A stretch of DNA of 64,000 nucleotides, taken from contig JAHBVL010000002.1 of NCBI GenBank assembly GCA_019637585.1, positions 1-64,000 on the forward strand, read 5' to 3'. Below are positions 1 through 8,419 of this stretch, in pieces; the first letter of the stretch is position 1; each line of letters starts with the position of its first letter. The notes beneath the pieces are model-generated. The model was not told the DNA's origin. It saw nothing but the letters and a program-made list of their open reading frames with translations, and ran no database searches. Both the position numbers and the translations under genes were made by a program. The stretch is from Thermomicrobiales bacterium (GTDB lineage Bacteria > Chloroflexota > Chloroflexia > Thermomicrobiales > UBA6265).

Positions 1-301
1 GGTGATCGTCGACCTGGAGGCAGTAGGTCAGATCGATCCCCAGCTCGGTGAACAGCTCCCGGTATGGCCCGAAGTCACTGCCGACAGCGCCGACCAGCCA
101 GGATGAGGAACCGAGCAGCGCCAGACTGTAGGAGACATTCCCGGCGATGCCGCCCCGTTGCCGCTTCAGCGAATCGACGAGAAAACTGAGCGAGATGACG
201 TGGGTCTTTTCGGGAATGATGTGATCACCGAACGAGCCACCGAAGGACATGATGTAGTCATAGGCGATCGAGCCGCTCACAGCTACTTCAGGTTGCGCCA
301 C
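1..301 (-). CDS. PfkB-family carbohydrate/nucleoside kinase, N-terminal part
   Basis: This is the first 100 codons of a sugar or nucleoside kinase of the ribokinase/PfkB fold; the rest lies beyond the window edge. The start chosen is GTG at 301, preceded by an AAGGAAT ribosome site about 7 bases upstream. The visible protein begins with a beta strand and the substrate-binding segment SGSIAYDYIMSF, then RGGIAGNVSYSLALLGSS, the conserved glycine/asparagine region of the family, then VGAVGSDFG. The ATP-binding and catalytic GxGD region would be in the missing C-terminal part, so the substrate cannot be assigned; adenosine kinase-like sugar kinases are the closest match by motif. It lies downstream of ileS with a terminator-like hairpin between them. 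A possible extended -10 (TGGTATGAT) lies about 65 bases upstream of the start. Confidence 0.85.
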   Translation of the reverse strand, partial: MAQPEVAVSGSIAYDYIMSFGGSFGDHIIPEKTHVISLSFLVDSLKRQRGGIAGNVSYSLALLGSSSWLVGAVGSDFGPYRELFTELGIDLTYCLQVDDH

Positions 302-327
302 CGGGAATTCCTTTGTACCAGACGGTC

Positions 328-353
328 AAAACCACCGCGCGGCTGCGCAGTGG
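328..353 (-). terminator. Intrinsic terminator after ileS
   Basis: On the minus strand a 9-bp stem (CCACTGCGC with GCGCGGTGG, one G-U pair) closes a 4-base loop and is followed by TTTTG. It lies after the ileS stop and before the PfkB start. A possible extended -10 for the kinase sits upstream of it, so an attenuator role is also conceivable. Confidence 0.6.
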
Positions 354-423
354 TCGAGCAAACTGGATCATACCACGCGGCCCATTGTGCTTCGCAAATA
401 GTACGTGCGCCGAGCGCTCCGAT

Positions 424-3400
424 TCACACACGCTTCAGCCGGATTCTGACGTGGTGATTGCCGACTTCGATCTGGTCGACGAACGACCCGTCGGCGTCGA
501 TCGCGCCGCCCGGACCTTCGACGCTTGCCGGCTCGACCTGATCGGAAGCGCCGGTGATCGCGGTCCCTGCGATCGCTTCGGCCAGCGTTTCGTTCTGGAC
601 GTAGTCAGTCGCTGACTCGATCGCCGCATGAATCTCCGGATCGGCGAGATAGCCGATGGAGATGCGGTCCTCGATCTGATATCCGGCCGACCGTCGGGCG
701 TCCTGCACACCGCGGACGAAATCGCGAACGAGTCCTTCCGAGATCAGCTCAGGCGTCAGCGATGTATCGAGAACCAGGGTGCTGTTGGCCCCCTCCGCCG
801 CGGCGAAGCCGGGCCGCTTGCGCATGTCGACCAGGATCTCGCCCGGTTGAAGAGCGATCTCCTCCCCGGATTCCAGCGTCAGGCGGACGGCTTCCCCGGC
901 ACTGGCCGTAGCGGCAACAGCCGCCGCGTCGGCCTGGTTCAGGGCGGCGCGGATGCCATTGACCAGCTTGCCGTACTTGGGACCTAGGACGCTCAGGTTT
1001 GGCCGGACCTCCCAGGAGACGACCTCGCCAAGCTCGGTCAGCGGTTCGAGGGCTTTGACATTGAGCTCGTCGAGAACGAGGTCCTGCAGCCTGGTTGCGG
1101 CGTCGAAGAAGGCGCTGTCTCTGGCGTAGAGACGAATGCGGGGCAGCGGCTGCCGGACTTTGACATTGGCTTCGGACCGGGCAGACCGGCCCAGCGCAAC
1201 GACTTCCAGAACGGCATCCATGTCCCGCGAGAGGGCTTCGTCGATCGCTGCGGGGTCGGCGTTCGGATAGTCAGTCAAATGGATGGAGAGAGGAGCTTCT
1301 GAATCGACCGACCGAACCAGGTTCTGGTACATCGCTTCGGTCAGAAATGGCATGAACGGCGCCAACAAGCGAGCAAGGGTCGTCAGCACCTCGTGGAGGG
1401 TGTGATAGGCGGCCAGCTTGTCGTCATCGGCATCCGATTTCCAGAAGCGTCTCCGGTTGCGGCGGATGTACCAGTTGGACAGTTCCTCGACCACGAACCG
1501 CTCGAGTGCCTGCGCAGCGGCGTCGGGTTCGTACCGTTCCAGTTCGGTGCGGACCGTCGTGGTCACCTGGTGCAGGCGAGAGATGATCCAGCGGTCGAGC
1601 AATGCGCGTGAGGCGAGCTCTGGCGCGGTGCTGCCATACGGGTCAAAACCGTCGATGCGGGCATAGGTGACGAAAAAGGCGTAGGAGTTCCAGAGCGGCA
1701 GCACGAAGCGGCGCCGAACCTCGTCCAGGGCCCCAAAACCGAAGTTGAGGTTGTGGCTGGGATTGACCGATGTATAGAGCCAGCGCATCACATCGACGCC
1801 GGCGACATCGGCCGCGTCGTCGAACCAGATGGCGTTCCCCTTGCTCTTGTGCATTTCCTCGCCCTTCTCATCGCGCATCAGCGCATAGGAGAAGACGTTG
1901 AGGAATGCCGGCCGGTCGGTGAGCGCGGTGCTCTGGGCGATCACGGAGTAGAACCAGTTGCGGAACTGTCCTGGGAAACTCTCACTGATCAGGTCGGCCG
2001 GATACCACTTTTCCCAGTATTCGCGGTCTGATCGATAGTTCAGGGTCGAGAACGCGACGATGCCGGCGTCGAGCCAAGGATTGCCGACGTCCTTCACCCG
2101 GGAGACGGTTTCGCCGCAGGAGGAGCAGGCGATTTTCACATTGTCGACCCACGGGCGATGGGGCGAATGTCCGTCGAATGCGTCCCACCCCTCGACTGCC
2201 CGCTCTTTCAGCTCGGTTTCGCTGCCGATCACGTCGAACGACCCGCATGACTGGCATTCGTAGATCGGCAGCGCCAGACCCCAGTAGCGCTTCTTGGAGA
2301 TCATCCAGTCGTCCATGTGAGCCAGCCAGTCGAGCTCCCGTTCCTTGCCGAAAGAGGGGAACCAGTTGGTTTCGCGGGTCACCCGCATCATTGGCTCGCG
2401 GAGCTTGTCCATCGAGATGAACCACTCGTCGACCAGCCGGAAGACCAGATCGGTGCCGCATCGCCAGCAGACCGGATAGCGATGGGAGTACTGCTCGCCC
2501 CGGTAGAGGAAGTCGCGCTCTTGCAGGTTGCGCATGATTGGCGTGGCGACTTCGTGGACATACGATCCGCTCAGCCATTCGAACCCCTCGACGTAGACGC
2601 CGAACTCATTGATCGGCGCCACGACATCGAGATCGTTCTCTTTGGAGAGCGCGAAGTCCTCCTTGCCGCAACCGGGAGCGATATGGACGATGCCGGTTCC
2701 CTCAGTGGCTCCCACGTCTTTCCATGGAATGACCCGGTGCCGGACGCCGGCATTGGCCGGGAGGTCGTCGAACGGTCCCGTGTAGACCCAGTCGAGCAAC
2801 TCGCTGCCGGTTTTGGTTGCCACGACCTCGTGCTCGCCCCGGATGGCGTTGGGAATGGCGTCCTGGGCCAGCCAGAACGTTTTCTCGCCCTGCTTGACGG
2901 CGGCGTAGGTCAGCTCGGGGTGGACCGCGGCGGCGACGTTCGCCGCCAGTGTCCAGGGAGTGGTGGTCCAGACCAGCAGGTGCTCGCCGGGACGGTCGAC
3001 CAGGGGCAGCGCCGCGAAAACGGAGAGGTGGGTGCGTTGCTGGTATCCCTCGGTGACGATTTCATGCTCGGAGATGCCGGTGCCGCAGCGCGGACACCAG
3101 GGCATGACGTCGTGTCCCTTGTAGACCCATCCCCGCTCATGGCATGTCTTCAGAAAGTGCCAGATGGTGTAGTTGTTCTCGTCCGACATGGTGAAGTAGG
3201 AGTTGTCCCAGTCCATCCAGTAGCCGAGACGAATCGATTGATCGGTGATCCGCTGCGAGTACTTCCAGACTCGCTCCTTGCATCGATTGACGAACTCGCC
3301 GATGCCGTACGACTCGATATCCCGTTTGCTCTTGAGACCAAGCTCCTTTTCGACCTCGACCTCAACCCAGAGTCCCTGGCAGTCGAAACCGTTCTGGAAG

Positions 3401-3648
3401 CGCTGATCCTTGCCCAGCATGGCGTGATAGCGCTGGAAGAGGTCCTTGTAGGTGCGTCCCCAGCCGTGATGCACGCCCATCGGGTTATTGGCGGTGATGG
3501 GACCGTCGATGAAGGAGAAGGTCTCCTCGGCGCCGCGGTTGCGGGTGAGGTACTTCTCGATGATCCCTTCCTGCTGCCACCAGTCGAGGAGCGAGCGTTC
3601 AAGCTCGGGAAAGTCCGTCTTCGTCGAAACCTCTTGCAGCGGAGACAT
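424..3648 (-). CDS. ileS: Isoleucyl-tRNA synthetase
   Basis: Class I aminoacyl-tRNA synthetase charging tRNA-Ile, cytoplasmic, 1074 residues. The start is ATG at 3648; an upstream extension of the frame runs into the T-box terminator and is not credible. The HIGH-type signature appears as GVHHGWG at about residues 58-64. The signature-two region is EEMHKSKGN at about residue 600, so the canonical KMSKS is altered to EMHKS, a variant typical of one IleRS clade. Between them lies the CP1 editing insertion with the zinc-type motif MPWCPRCGTGISEHE. The C-terminal part holds the anticodon-binding helical domain and a DUF5915-like extension. Expression is expected to respond to uncharged tRNA-Ile through the T-box leader directly upstream. 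The length is normal for the family. Confidence 0.97.
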   Translation of the reverse strand: MSPLQEVSTKTDFPELERSLLDWWQQEGIIEKYLTRNRGAEETFSFIDGPITANNPMGVHHGWGRTYKDLFQRYHAMLGKDQRFQNGFDCQGLWVEVEVEKELGLKSKRDIESYGIGEFVNRCKERVWKYSQRITDQSIRLGYWMDWDNSYFTMSDENNYTIWHFLKTCHERGWVYKGHDVMPWCPRCGTGISEHEIVTEGYQQRTHLSVFAALPLVDRPGEHLLVWTTTPWTLAANVAAAVHPELTYAAVKQGEKTFWLAQDAIPNAIRGEHEVVATKTGSELLDWVYTGPFDDLPANAGVRHRVIPWKDVGATEGTGIVHIAPGCGKEDFALSKENDLDVVAPINEFGVYVEGFEWLSGSYVHEVATPIMRNLQERDFLYRGEQYSHRYPVCWRCGTDLVFRLVDEWFISMDKLREPMMRVTRETNWFPSFGKERELDWLAHMDDWMISKKRYWGLALPIYECQSCGSFDVIGSETELKERAVEGWDAFDGHSPHRPWVDNVKIACSSCGETVSRVKDVGNPWLDAGIVAFSTLNYRSDREYWEKWYPADLISESFPGQFRNWFYSVIAQSTALTDRPAFLNVFSYALMRDEKGEEMHKSKGNAIWFDDAADVAGVDVMRWLYTSVNPSHNLNFGFGALDEVRRRFVLPLWNSYAFFVTYARIDGFDPYGSTAPELASRALLDRWIISRLHQVTTTVRTELERYEPDAAAQALERFVVEELSNWYIRRNRRRFWKSDADDDKLAAYHTLHEVLTTLARLLAPFMPFLTEAMYQNLVRSVDSEAPLSIHLTDYPNADPAAIDEALSRDMDAVLEVVALGRSARSEANVKVRQPLPRIRLYARDSAFFDAATRLQDLVLDELNVKALEPLTELGEVVSWEVRPNLSVLGPKYGKLVNGIRAALNQADAAAVAATASAGEAVRLTLESGEEIALQPGEILVDMRKRPGFAAAEGANSTLVLDTSLTPELISEGLVRDFVRGVQDARRSAGYQIEDRISIGYLADPEIHAAIESATDYVQNETLAEAIAGTAITGASDQVEPASVEGPGGAIDADGSFVDQIEVGNHHVRIRLKRV

Positions 3649-3682
3649 CCGATTCCCTTTCGCCGTGCCACGTCTGAACAAC

Positions 3683-3935
3683 AAAAAACGCCCGTCCTCA
3701 CAAGAGGACGAGCGAAGCCCGCGGTACCACCTCAATTGGCGCACTCTTACGCAAAAGCGCGCCCAACTCTGGCTGCCGCGCTAACGGGCGGCTCCCGGTT
3801 CCGACTACTGTGCGATGTGCAGTTCGAAGAACGGCTCCGGAAGGATCATTCGCAATGCCTTTGTCCTGCCTTGCACCTGGTGCAGGATCGCTGCTGCTCT
3901 GCGCTTGCGAACGCTGTTTCCATCTCAGCCATTGC
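3683..3935 (-). promoter_or_regulatory. T-box riboswitch leader of ileS (Ile)
   Basis: The minus strand carries the T-box core GGTGGTACCGCGGGC (3717-3731). It is followed by a 10-bp terminator stem (3690-3699 with 3704-3713) and a run of six T (3683-3688). Upstream is an 8-10 bp distal stem I helix (GTTCGCAA pairing with TTGCGAAT). An ATC triplet at 3846-3844 sits directly before TTCC, which can pair with an upstream GGAA. ATC is an isoleucine codon, so it is the likely specifier. The class is expected to be transcription-attenuating: uncharged tRNA-Ile stabilises the antiterminator. The core and terminator are certain; the specifier assignment is inferred from the same geometry in the pheS leader. 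Confidence 0.93.
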
Positions 3936-3965
3936 CGAGTTATCGACCCGCGAGATTACCACGCG

Positions 3966-4046
3966 GGGCGGGGGGACGGCTAGACGGGGAGACGGGGAGA
4001 CGGGGAGACGGCTAGACGGGGAGACGGGAAGACGGCGAGGCGGCGG
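3966..4046. repeat. G-rich octamer tandem array
   Basis: An imperfect tandem array of an 8-base unit (GGGGAGAC and variants such as GGCTAGAC and GGGAAGAC) fills the gap between the ileS leader and the end of the GDPD-like gene. It has four or more runs of three to six G on the plus strand and could form a G-quadruplex. Frames across it translate to low-complexity Arg/Leu/Pro/Val/Ser repeats, which are not taken as genes. Confidence 0.85.
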
Positions 4047-4064
4047 TGATTCATCTACGTAGAA

Positions 4065-4081
4065 TCCGGCCCCGTGCCGGA
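4065..4081 (-). terminator. Hairpin after the PAP2/GDPD pair
   Basis: A 6-bp stem (TCCGGC with GCCGGA) and 5-base loop lie 9 bases after the GDPD-like stop on the minus strand. There is no T tract, so this is a weak terminator candidate only. Confidence 0.35.
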
Positions 4082-4089
4082 GGCGGTTC

Positions 4090-4863
4090 CTATTTGGCCA
4101 GGCGGGCATAGCCCTTTTCGGCCAGGACCGTCATGACACGGTCGGGGCGGTTGGAGATGATGCCGTCGACGCCTGAGTTCAGGACGCGGCGAATGTCGCC
4201 TGGTTCGTCGACCGTCCAGACGTTGACGCGCAGTCCCGCCAGATGGCAGACCGTAACGATCAGCTTGGTGCACATCATGTGATAGATCATCACCTCGCTG
4301 GAGCCGCACCATTTCGCTTGCAGGGGAAGGGTGAGTGCTTGTGCCGCGGAGAGGATGGCGCCTCCGACGCGTTGGGCGGGGCGGCCCGGCAGCTTCGTGA
4401 TCGAGTGTCCTCGGGAGAGTCCCACCTTCATCGATGGATAGGTTCGCTTCAGCTCACGCAGGGTTCGGGCGAAAACGCCACAGGCCGACATCCTGCGGCC
4501 CTGGGGCGACGATCCAATCGCCCGAATCAGGGCGCCCGAGAAATGCCGTCCCTTGATGTCGAGGAGAAGTGGAAAGTCGTCGCTGCTCATTTCCACGGCT
4601 TCGTCCAGCGTCAGCACGCCGGAGAGCACGACCTTGAGCTGGTCGAGGGTGAGCTCGCGCGTTTCCCGCGTCGCTCCGTCGACGATGAGCGAGGCGTCGT
4701 GCGTGAGGATCAGGATTTCATCGAGCGCAATGAGGATATCGACCTCGATGCGGTCGACCCCCAGCTCCATCGCCTTGCGCAGCGATGCCGCGCTGTTGTG
4801 AGGAAAGAAGCCACCCGCTCCCGCATGCCCGATGACTTCGATCGGTCGCCCGTGTGGCCGCAT
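4090..4863 (-). CDS. Glycerophosphodiester phosphodiesterase-like protein
   Basis: A 257-residue TIM-barrel protein of the GDPD family, which hydrolyses glycerophosphodiesters to glycerol-3-phosphate and an alcohol. ATG at 4863 shares one base with the TGA of the PAP2 gene (TGATG), so translation is coupled; a longer upstream frame reads through PAP2 and is rejected. The N-terminal motif reads GHAGAGGFFPHNSAAS, where the family usually has HRG...PENT: the Arg and the Glu are replaced. The metal-ligand strand IEVDI and the catalytic-type THDASL are intact, and NVWTVDEPGDIRRVL and GVDGIISNRPD near the C terminus are typical. A strand that normally ends in Glu-x-Lys reads LLLDIKG. Phosphodiesterase activity is plausible, but the substrate is unknown. 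Confidence 0.8.
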   Translation of the reverse strand: MRPHGRPIEVIGHAGAGGFFPHNSAASLRKAMELGVDRIEVDILIALDEILILTHDASLIVDGATRETRELTLDQLKVVLSGVLTLDEAVEMSSDDFPLLLDIKGRHFSGALIRAIGSSPQGRRMSACGVFARTLRELKRTYPSMKVGLSRGHSITKLPGRPAQRVGGAILSAAQALTLPLQAKWCGSSEVMIYHMMCTKLIVTVCHLAGLRVNVWTVDEPGDIRRVLNSGVDGIISNRPDRVMTVLAEKGYARLAK

Positions 4864-5498
4864 CAGACTGTCCGCTTGCGTCGCATTCGCTGGTAGATGC
4901 TGGTCAGCACCACCAGATAGCTGGTGCCGAGGAGATAGGAAGCGACGACATCGCTGAACCAGTGATGACCGAGATAGATGCGACTCGGTCCGACCAGCGC
5001 AATCATGCTGGCCAGGCCACCAACAATGGCTTTGCGCAGGAGGCCGATCTTGATGTGGCAATGCGCCAGGTAGGCGAGGAAGCCGTACACCCCGGTATAG
5101 ATGATGACGTGTCCGCTGGGGAAGCTCGATCCTGAAATGCGCGCTTCGGAAACGCGGAAACCGTCGTTGGTCGGCCGGGGGCGCTTCATGATCCGTTTGA
5201 CCAGTCCCGAAATGCCGCCGGTGCCCCAGCCAGCCAGCTGAAAAATGGCTTCGAGCGGTTTTCCGGCCGCCAGCATCGCCAGCGGCAGCGCCCAGGGGAT
5301 GATCCGGCTCTGCGGCGGAAACCCGGGCCAGGAAACGGTGTGCATCACCTTGTCGAAGGTCGGGTCCTCGATGGTCTGTAGCTTCCGTGTGATGCGGGCA
5401 TCGAGCTCACTCGTTTTGCCACTTCTGACGCGAGTGGCCAGAACGCCAAAGGTGGTGAGTGCTCCGCCGAGATATGCGGCTTTTGCCAGTTTGCTCAT
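4863..5498 (-). CDS. PAP2-superfamily membrane phosphatase
   Basis: A 211-residue integral membrane acid phosphatase of the PAP2 superfamily, likely acting on a phospholipid or undecaprenyl-type pyrophosphate at the membrane surface. All three signature parts are visible: KRIMKRPRP (KX6RP), SFPSGH (PSGH), and SRIYLGHHWFSDV (SRX5HX3D, with catalytic His and Asp). Several hydrophobic helices separate them. ATG at 5498 is preferred because it starts directly before the first hydrophobic segment; an ATG 27 bases further upstream is possible. It is the first gene of a two-gene unit with the GDPD-like protein, suggesting lipid head-group or glycerophosphate turnover. Confidence 0.88.
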   Translation of the reverse strand: MSKLAKAAYLGGALTTFGVLATRVRSGKTSELDARITRKLQTIEDPTFDKVMHTVSWPGFPPQSRIIPWALPLAMLAAGKPLEAIFQLAGWGTGGISGLVKRIMKRPRPTNDGFRVSEARISGSSFPSGHVIIYTGVYGFLAYLAHCHIKIGLLRKAIVGGLASMIALVGPSRIYLGHHWFSDVVASYLLGTSYLVVLTSIYQRMRRKRTV

Positions 5499-5700
5499 GC
5501 AGCGTTGCGCTCCCAAAACATCCACGTTGTGGCGGTGGTCACAGAAACTGAGCCCACTGCCATAGCCAGTCGAGGATGATACACGGCGTTCTGATCATCG
5601 AAACGGAGAGCTGAGGCGATACACTTATGGACGATGGATCGGGCGCTCGCCGGGCGCTCCGAAAGCCACTCGGGCCGACTACGCGGAATGTGCGTTCCCA

Positions 5701-6528
5701 ATGCAGGCATCGATCGAGATACGCCATAACACCGACGGCCAGACGCCGCTTCAGCGGTATCTGGCGCCGATCGCGGCCGCGATCGCCGTAGGCGTCTTCC
5801 TGGCGATTCCAATGCCTCTCTCGCAAAAAGCGCATGCGTTCCTGCACGGCATCTGTGCGCAGCGCCCGAGTCACACACTGGCGTTTGGCGACGGACTTCT
5901 CCCCTTCGATGCCCGTATGACCGGGATCTACACCGGTTTTCTGGCGGCCATGATCGTCCTGATCGCCACTGGCCGGCACCGCCACGCCGGGTTGCCATCG
6001 ATCGGCGCTGGGTTGGTTCTTCTGGCGATGGTGGGAACCATGGCCGTCGACGGATTCAACTCTCTCTTCACCGATGCTGGTTTGGCGACGCCCTACGCGC
6101 CGGACAACCGGCTGCGGGTGCTCACCGGCGCCGCGGCAGGAATCGGGCTGGCCACGATTCTGACGATGCTGATGGGGATGACCCTCTGGCGGCGTCCGCA
6201 GGTACGGAAGCGAGTTGTATCGCGCTGGTGGGAGCCGATGGCGCTGTTCGTCGCGACGCTGCCGCTGATCGCGCTTCTGGCAACCGGCTGGAGTCCGCTT
6301 CTCGCGCCGCTGACGCTGGTGTTGGTGGCTTCAGCTGTGCTGGCCTTCTCGGGGCTGGCCATGGTCACCGCTTTGCTGCTGACCAACAAGGAAAACCGGT
6401 TCGAGCGAGCCGGTGAGGTACAGGGATACGCGGTGATTGGCGGCATGCTCGGCATCGCGGCTATCGGGATCCTCGCGGCGGGCCGGTTTGCGTTCGAAGC
6501 CTGGACAAATGCGCCGCCGCTGACCTGA
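5701..6528 (+). CDS. DUF2085 membrane protein
   Basis: A 275-residue protein with about seven hydrophobic segments. Its N-terminal half carries the DUF2085 signature: a His/Cys motif (FLHGICAQRPSHT, about residues 48-60) followed by LLPFDARMTGIYTGF. Function is not established for the family. The C-terminal half, with three or four more membrane helices, is less recognisable. It is divergent from the PAP2 gene across about 200 bases, and an NERD-like membrane protein follows after about 95 bases. No clear ribosome site precedes the ATG, so the exact start is uncertain. Confidence 0.75.
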   Translation: MQASIEIRHNTDGQTPLQRYLAPIAAAIAVGVFLAIPMPLSQKAHAFLHGICAQRPSHTLAFGDGLLPFDARMTGIYTGFLAAMIVLIATGRHRHAGLPSIGAGLVLLAMVGTMAVDGFNSLFTDAGLATPYAPDNRLRVLTGAAAGIGLATILTMLMGMTLWRRPQVRKRVVSRWWEPMALFVATLPLIALLATGWSPLLAPLTLVLVASAVLAFSGLAMVTALLLTNKENRFERAGEVQGYAVIGGMLGIAAIGILAAGRFAFEAWTNAPPLT

Positions 6529-6623
6529 GCTTCCGGGTTCCTGTGATAGACTCGCAGCGGTCTTCCGACTGAGGCAAACCCCTTGCCCGGCTTATCGTCT
6601 TCCGCGAACGGTCTCCTGAATTC

Positions 6624-7400
6624 ATGCGCATCATTCGAGACAAGGATTACGTCGCCGAACGCCAGAAGCGGGCGAAACTCTCCGCGATTTTCGGTTTCCT
6701 TGCCCTGGCCGGCACATTTCCCGTTGCCTTTCTCATGCAGGGAAATTCCGCGGTCGTCGCGGCCACATATATCCTGCTGCTCGGTGGTTTCGTGCTCTTC
6801 AACCGGGGGATGCGAGGGGTCAGCACCTGGAGTCACAACGCGCGCCACGCCCGGCAGGACATGGCGCTCGACGCACACCTCGACTCTCTCTCGGAGCGCC
6901 ACACGCTGATCCACTATGCCGGGCTCGAGGGTGGCATGGTCGATCACGTCATGGTCGTTCCGGGTGGTGTGGTTGTGCTCACGACAACCGACTTTCCGGG
7001 AGAGGCGAAGTGCGTCAACGACCGGTGGCAGCGAGGTGGGCCGATGCTGTCGCGGATGTTCTCCTTCAGCGGACCGCAGCTGGGGAACCCGTCGGTCGCG
7101 GCCGACAAGGAATTCGCCATCGTCGAGCGCACGCTGGAAGGCGCCGGTCATGATGTCGATATCTATACGGCGATTGTGTTCACTGCCAGCACCGCCGACC
7201 TGGAGGTCGACGGCTGCAGTCATCCGGTCATGCCGGTCGACGAGCTTTCGGCGTTCATCCGCGATATCGAGGCTGATCCTGAGTTCTCCGCGAGCGAACG
7301 GGACGAAGTCATCCAGTTGCTTGGTCACACCGGCGAGGTGGAGACGGTGGTCAAGACCAGCACCCGCCGGCCGGTCAAAGTGAAAAAGCGAGCCGCTTGA
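6624..7400 (+). CDS. Membrane-anchored NERD-like domain protein
   Basis: A 258-residue protein with two hydrophobic helices (about residues 20-58) followed by a NERD (nuclease-related) domain at about 75-190. The segment MVDHVMVVPGGVVVLTTTDFPGEAKC aligns with the NERD core, in which a conserved Asp is followed by a strand ending in Glu-x-Lys. Here the Asp is present, but the Glu-x-Lys position reads Thr-Thr-Thr, so nuclease activity is doubtful. The C-terminal tail is basic (PVKVKKRAA). Its TGA overlaps the ATG of holB by one base. An extended -10 (TGATAGACT) lies about 70 bases upstream. Confidence 0.65.
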   Translation: MRIIRDKDYVAERQKRAKLSAIFGFLALAGTFPVAFLMQGNSAVVAATYILLLGGFVLFNRGMRGVSTWSHNARHARQDMALDAHLDSLSERHTLIHYAGLEGGMVDHVMVVPGGVVVLTTTDFPGEAKCVNDRWQRGGPMLSRMFSFSGPQLGNPSVAADKEFAIVERTLEGAGHDVDIYTAIVFTASTADLEVDGCSHPVMPVDELSAFIRDIEADPEFSASERDEVIQLLGHTGEVETVVKTSTRRPVKVKKRAA

Positions 7401-8419
7401 TGACTGGCCGCAGCTGGCCCATGTGCGGGCATCAGCGCGTGACGGCCCTCCTGTCCGGCGAGATTCGAGACCGGCGTGTCCGCCACGCATATCTCATCTC
7501 CGGCCCGCCCATGATTGGCAAAACGACGCTGGCGAATGCCTTCGCCGCGGCGTTGATCTGTGGTGAGTCGGAAGCTGATGGTGCAGCGTGCGGCGAGTGT
7601 GAGGATTGCCGCCGGGCCGCGCGAGGCACGCACCCTGATATCCAGCGCTTCTCGCTCGAAACGCAGCGGCAACAGTCGAAGGATCGCGCCAGCAGTGATT
7701 CCCTGACGGTTGATACCGTCAGGGAGATCGCCTCGGTTTCGGCGCTGAGAGCCTATTCCTCCCGCTTTCGGGTGATCATCCTGGAAGACGCCGATGCGCT
7801 GACAGACGTGGCCCAGGAAGCGCTGCTCAAGACGCTGGAGGAACCGCCTCCCCAGCTGGTGTTGCTGCTGGTGGCGAGTCGTGCTGATTCGCTGCTGCCC
7901 ACGATCAGGTCCCGGTGTGAGCTGATAGCGCTCAGCCCTGTCCCAATGGTCGTGCTGGCTGAGTGCCTGATTGGCGCGGGTCTATCTGGTGATGACGCGG
8001 CGAAGCTTGCCGAGATCTCGCTGGGCCGGCCGGGTTGGGCGTTTCGCGCAATCGAAGACAACACGCTGATTCAGGAGCGTGCCGACGCCCAGGACCGAAT
8101 CAGCGAGTGGGTGGAAGCGACGCCGTTCGACCGGATCGTGCGGGCATTCGAGCTGGCCAACGACTTCTCCCGCTCGCGGGAATCGGTTTTTTCCGAGCTT
8201 GGATCGGCCGCCGAATACTGGCGAACAGTTATGATGAACGCAGCGAATGCTGCCGGCGGTGGCGCCGATACGGCGACGCTCGGCGAGAGTTATCGCGCGC
8301 TGCTCTCTGTAGCGCAGTGTGTCAATGATCTGGAACGAAATGTTCGGCCTCGGCTGGCGCTCGAGGCAATGGTGATGCAATGGCCAGCAACTTCTCCGGC
8401 GGCGGTCTCGCCCCGGTAG
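7400..8419 (+). CDS. holB: DNA polymerase III delta-prime subunit
   Basis: The clamp-loader stator subunit of the replicative polymerase, 339 residues, AAA+ fold. The P-loop is GPPMIGKTT (about residues 36-44). A four-cysteine zinc module follows, ending CGECEDCRR. The strand EDADALTDVAQEALLKTLEEPP corresponds to Walker B and sensor elements, and SRC (in TIRSRCEL) is the arginine-finger motif of the family. ATG at 7400 overlaps the previous stop (TGATG); a TTG one codon earlier also exists. Its 3' end overlaps the PSP1 gene by 40 bases, a holB-ricT order like that in Firmicutes. Confidence 0.93.
   Translation: MTGRSWPMCGHQRVTALLSGEIRDRRVRHAYLISGPPMIGKTTLANAFAAALICGESEADGAACGECEDCRRAARGTHPDIQRFSLETQRQQSKDRASSDSLTVDTVREIASVSALRAYSSRFRVIILEDADALTDVAQEALLKTLEEPPPQLVLLLVASRADSLLPTIRSRCELIALSPVPMVVLAECLIGAGLSGDDAAKLAEISLGRPGWAFRAIEDNTLIQERADAQDRISEWVEATPFDRIVRAFELANDFSRSRESVFSELGSAAEYWRTVMMNAANAAGGGADTATLGESYRALLSVAQCVNDLERNVRPRLALEAMVMQWPATSPAAVSPR

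Noticed and set aside
2317-4062. A 581-codon plus-strand open frame
   Set aside because: It is antisense to ileS and its leader; the composition follows the antisense of the synthetase and no domain is seen.
3846-4109. Minus-strand open frame with repeated Leu-Pro-Val-Ser-Pro strings
   Set aside because: It is the translation of the G-rich octamer array and the T-box leader, with no family resemblance.
6093-7490. A 465-codon minus-strand open frame across the DUF2085 and NERD genes
   Set aside because: It spans two real genes and their spacer on the opposite strand and shows no motif.
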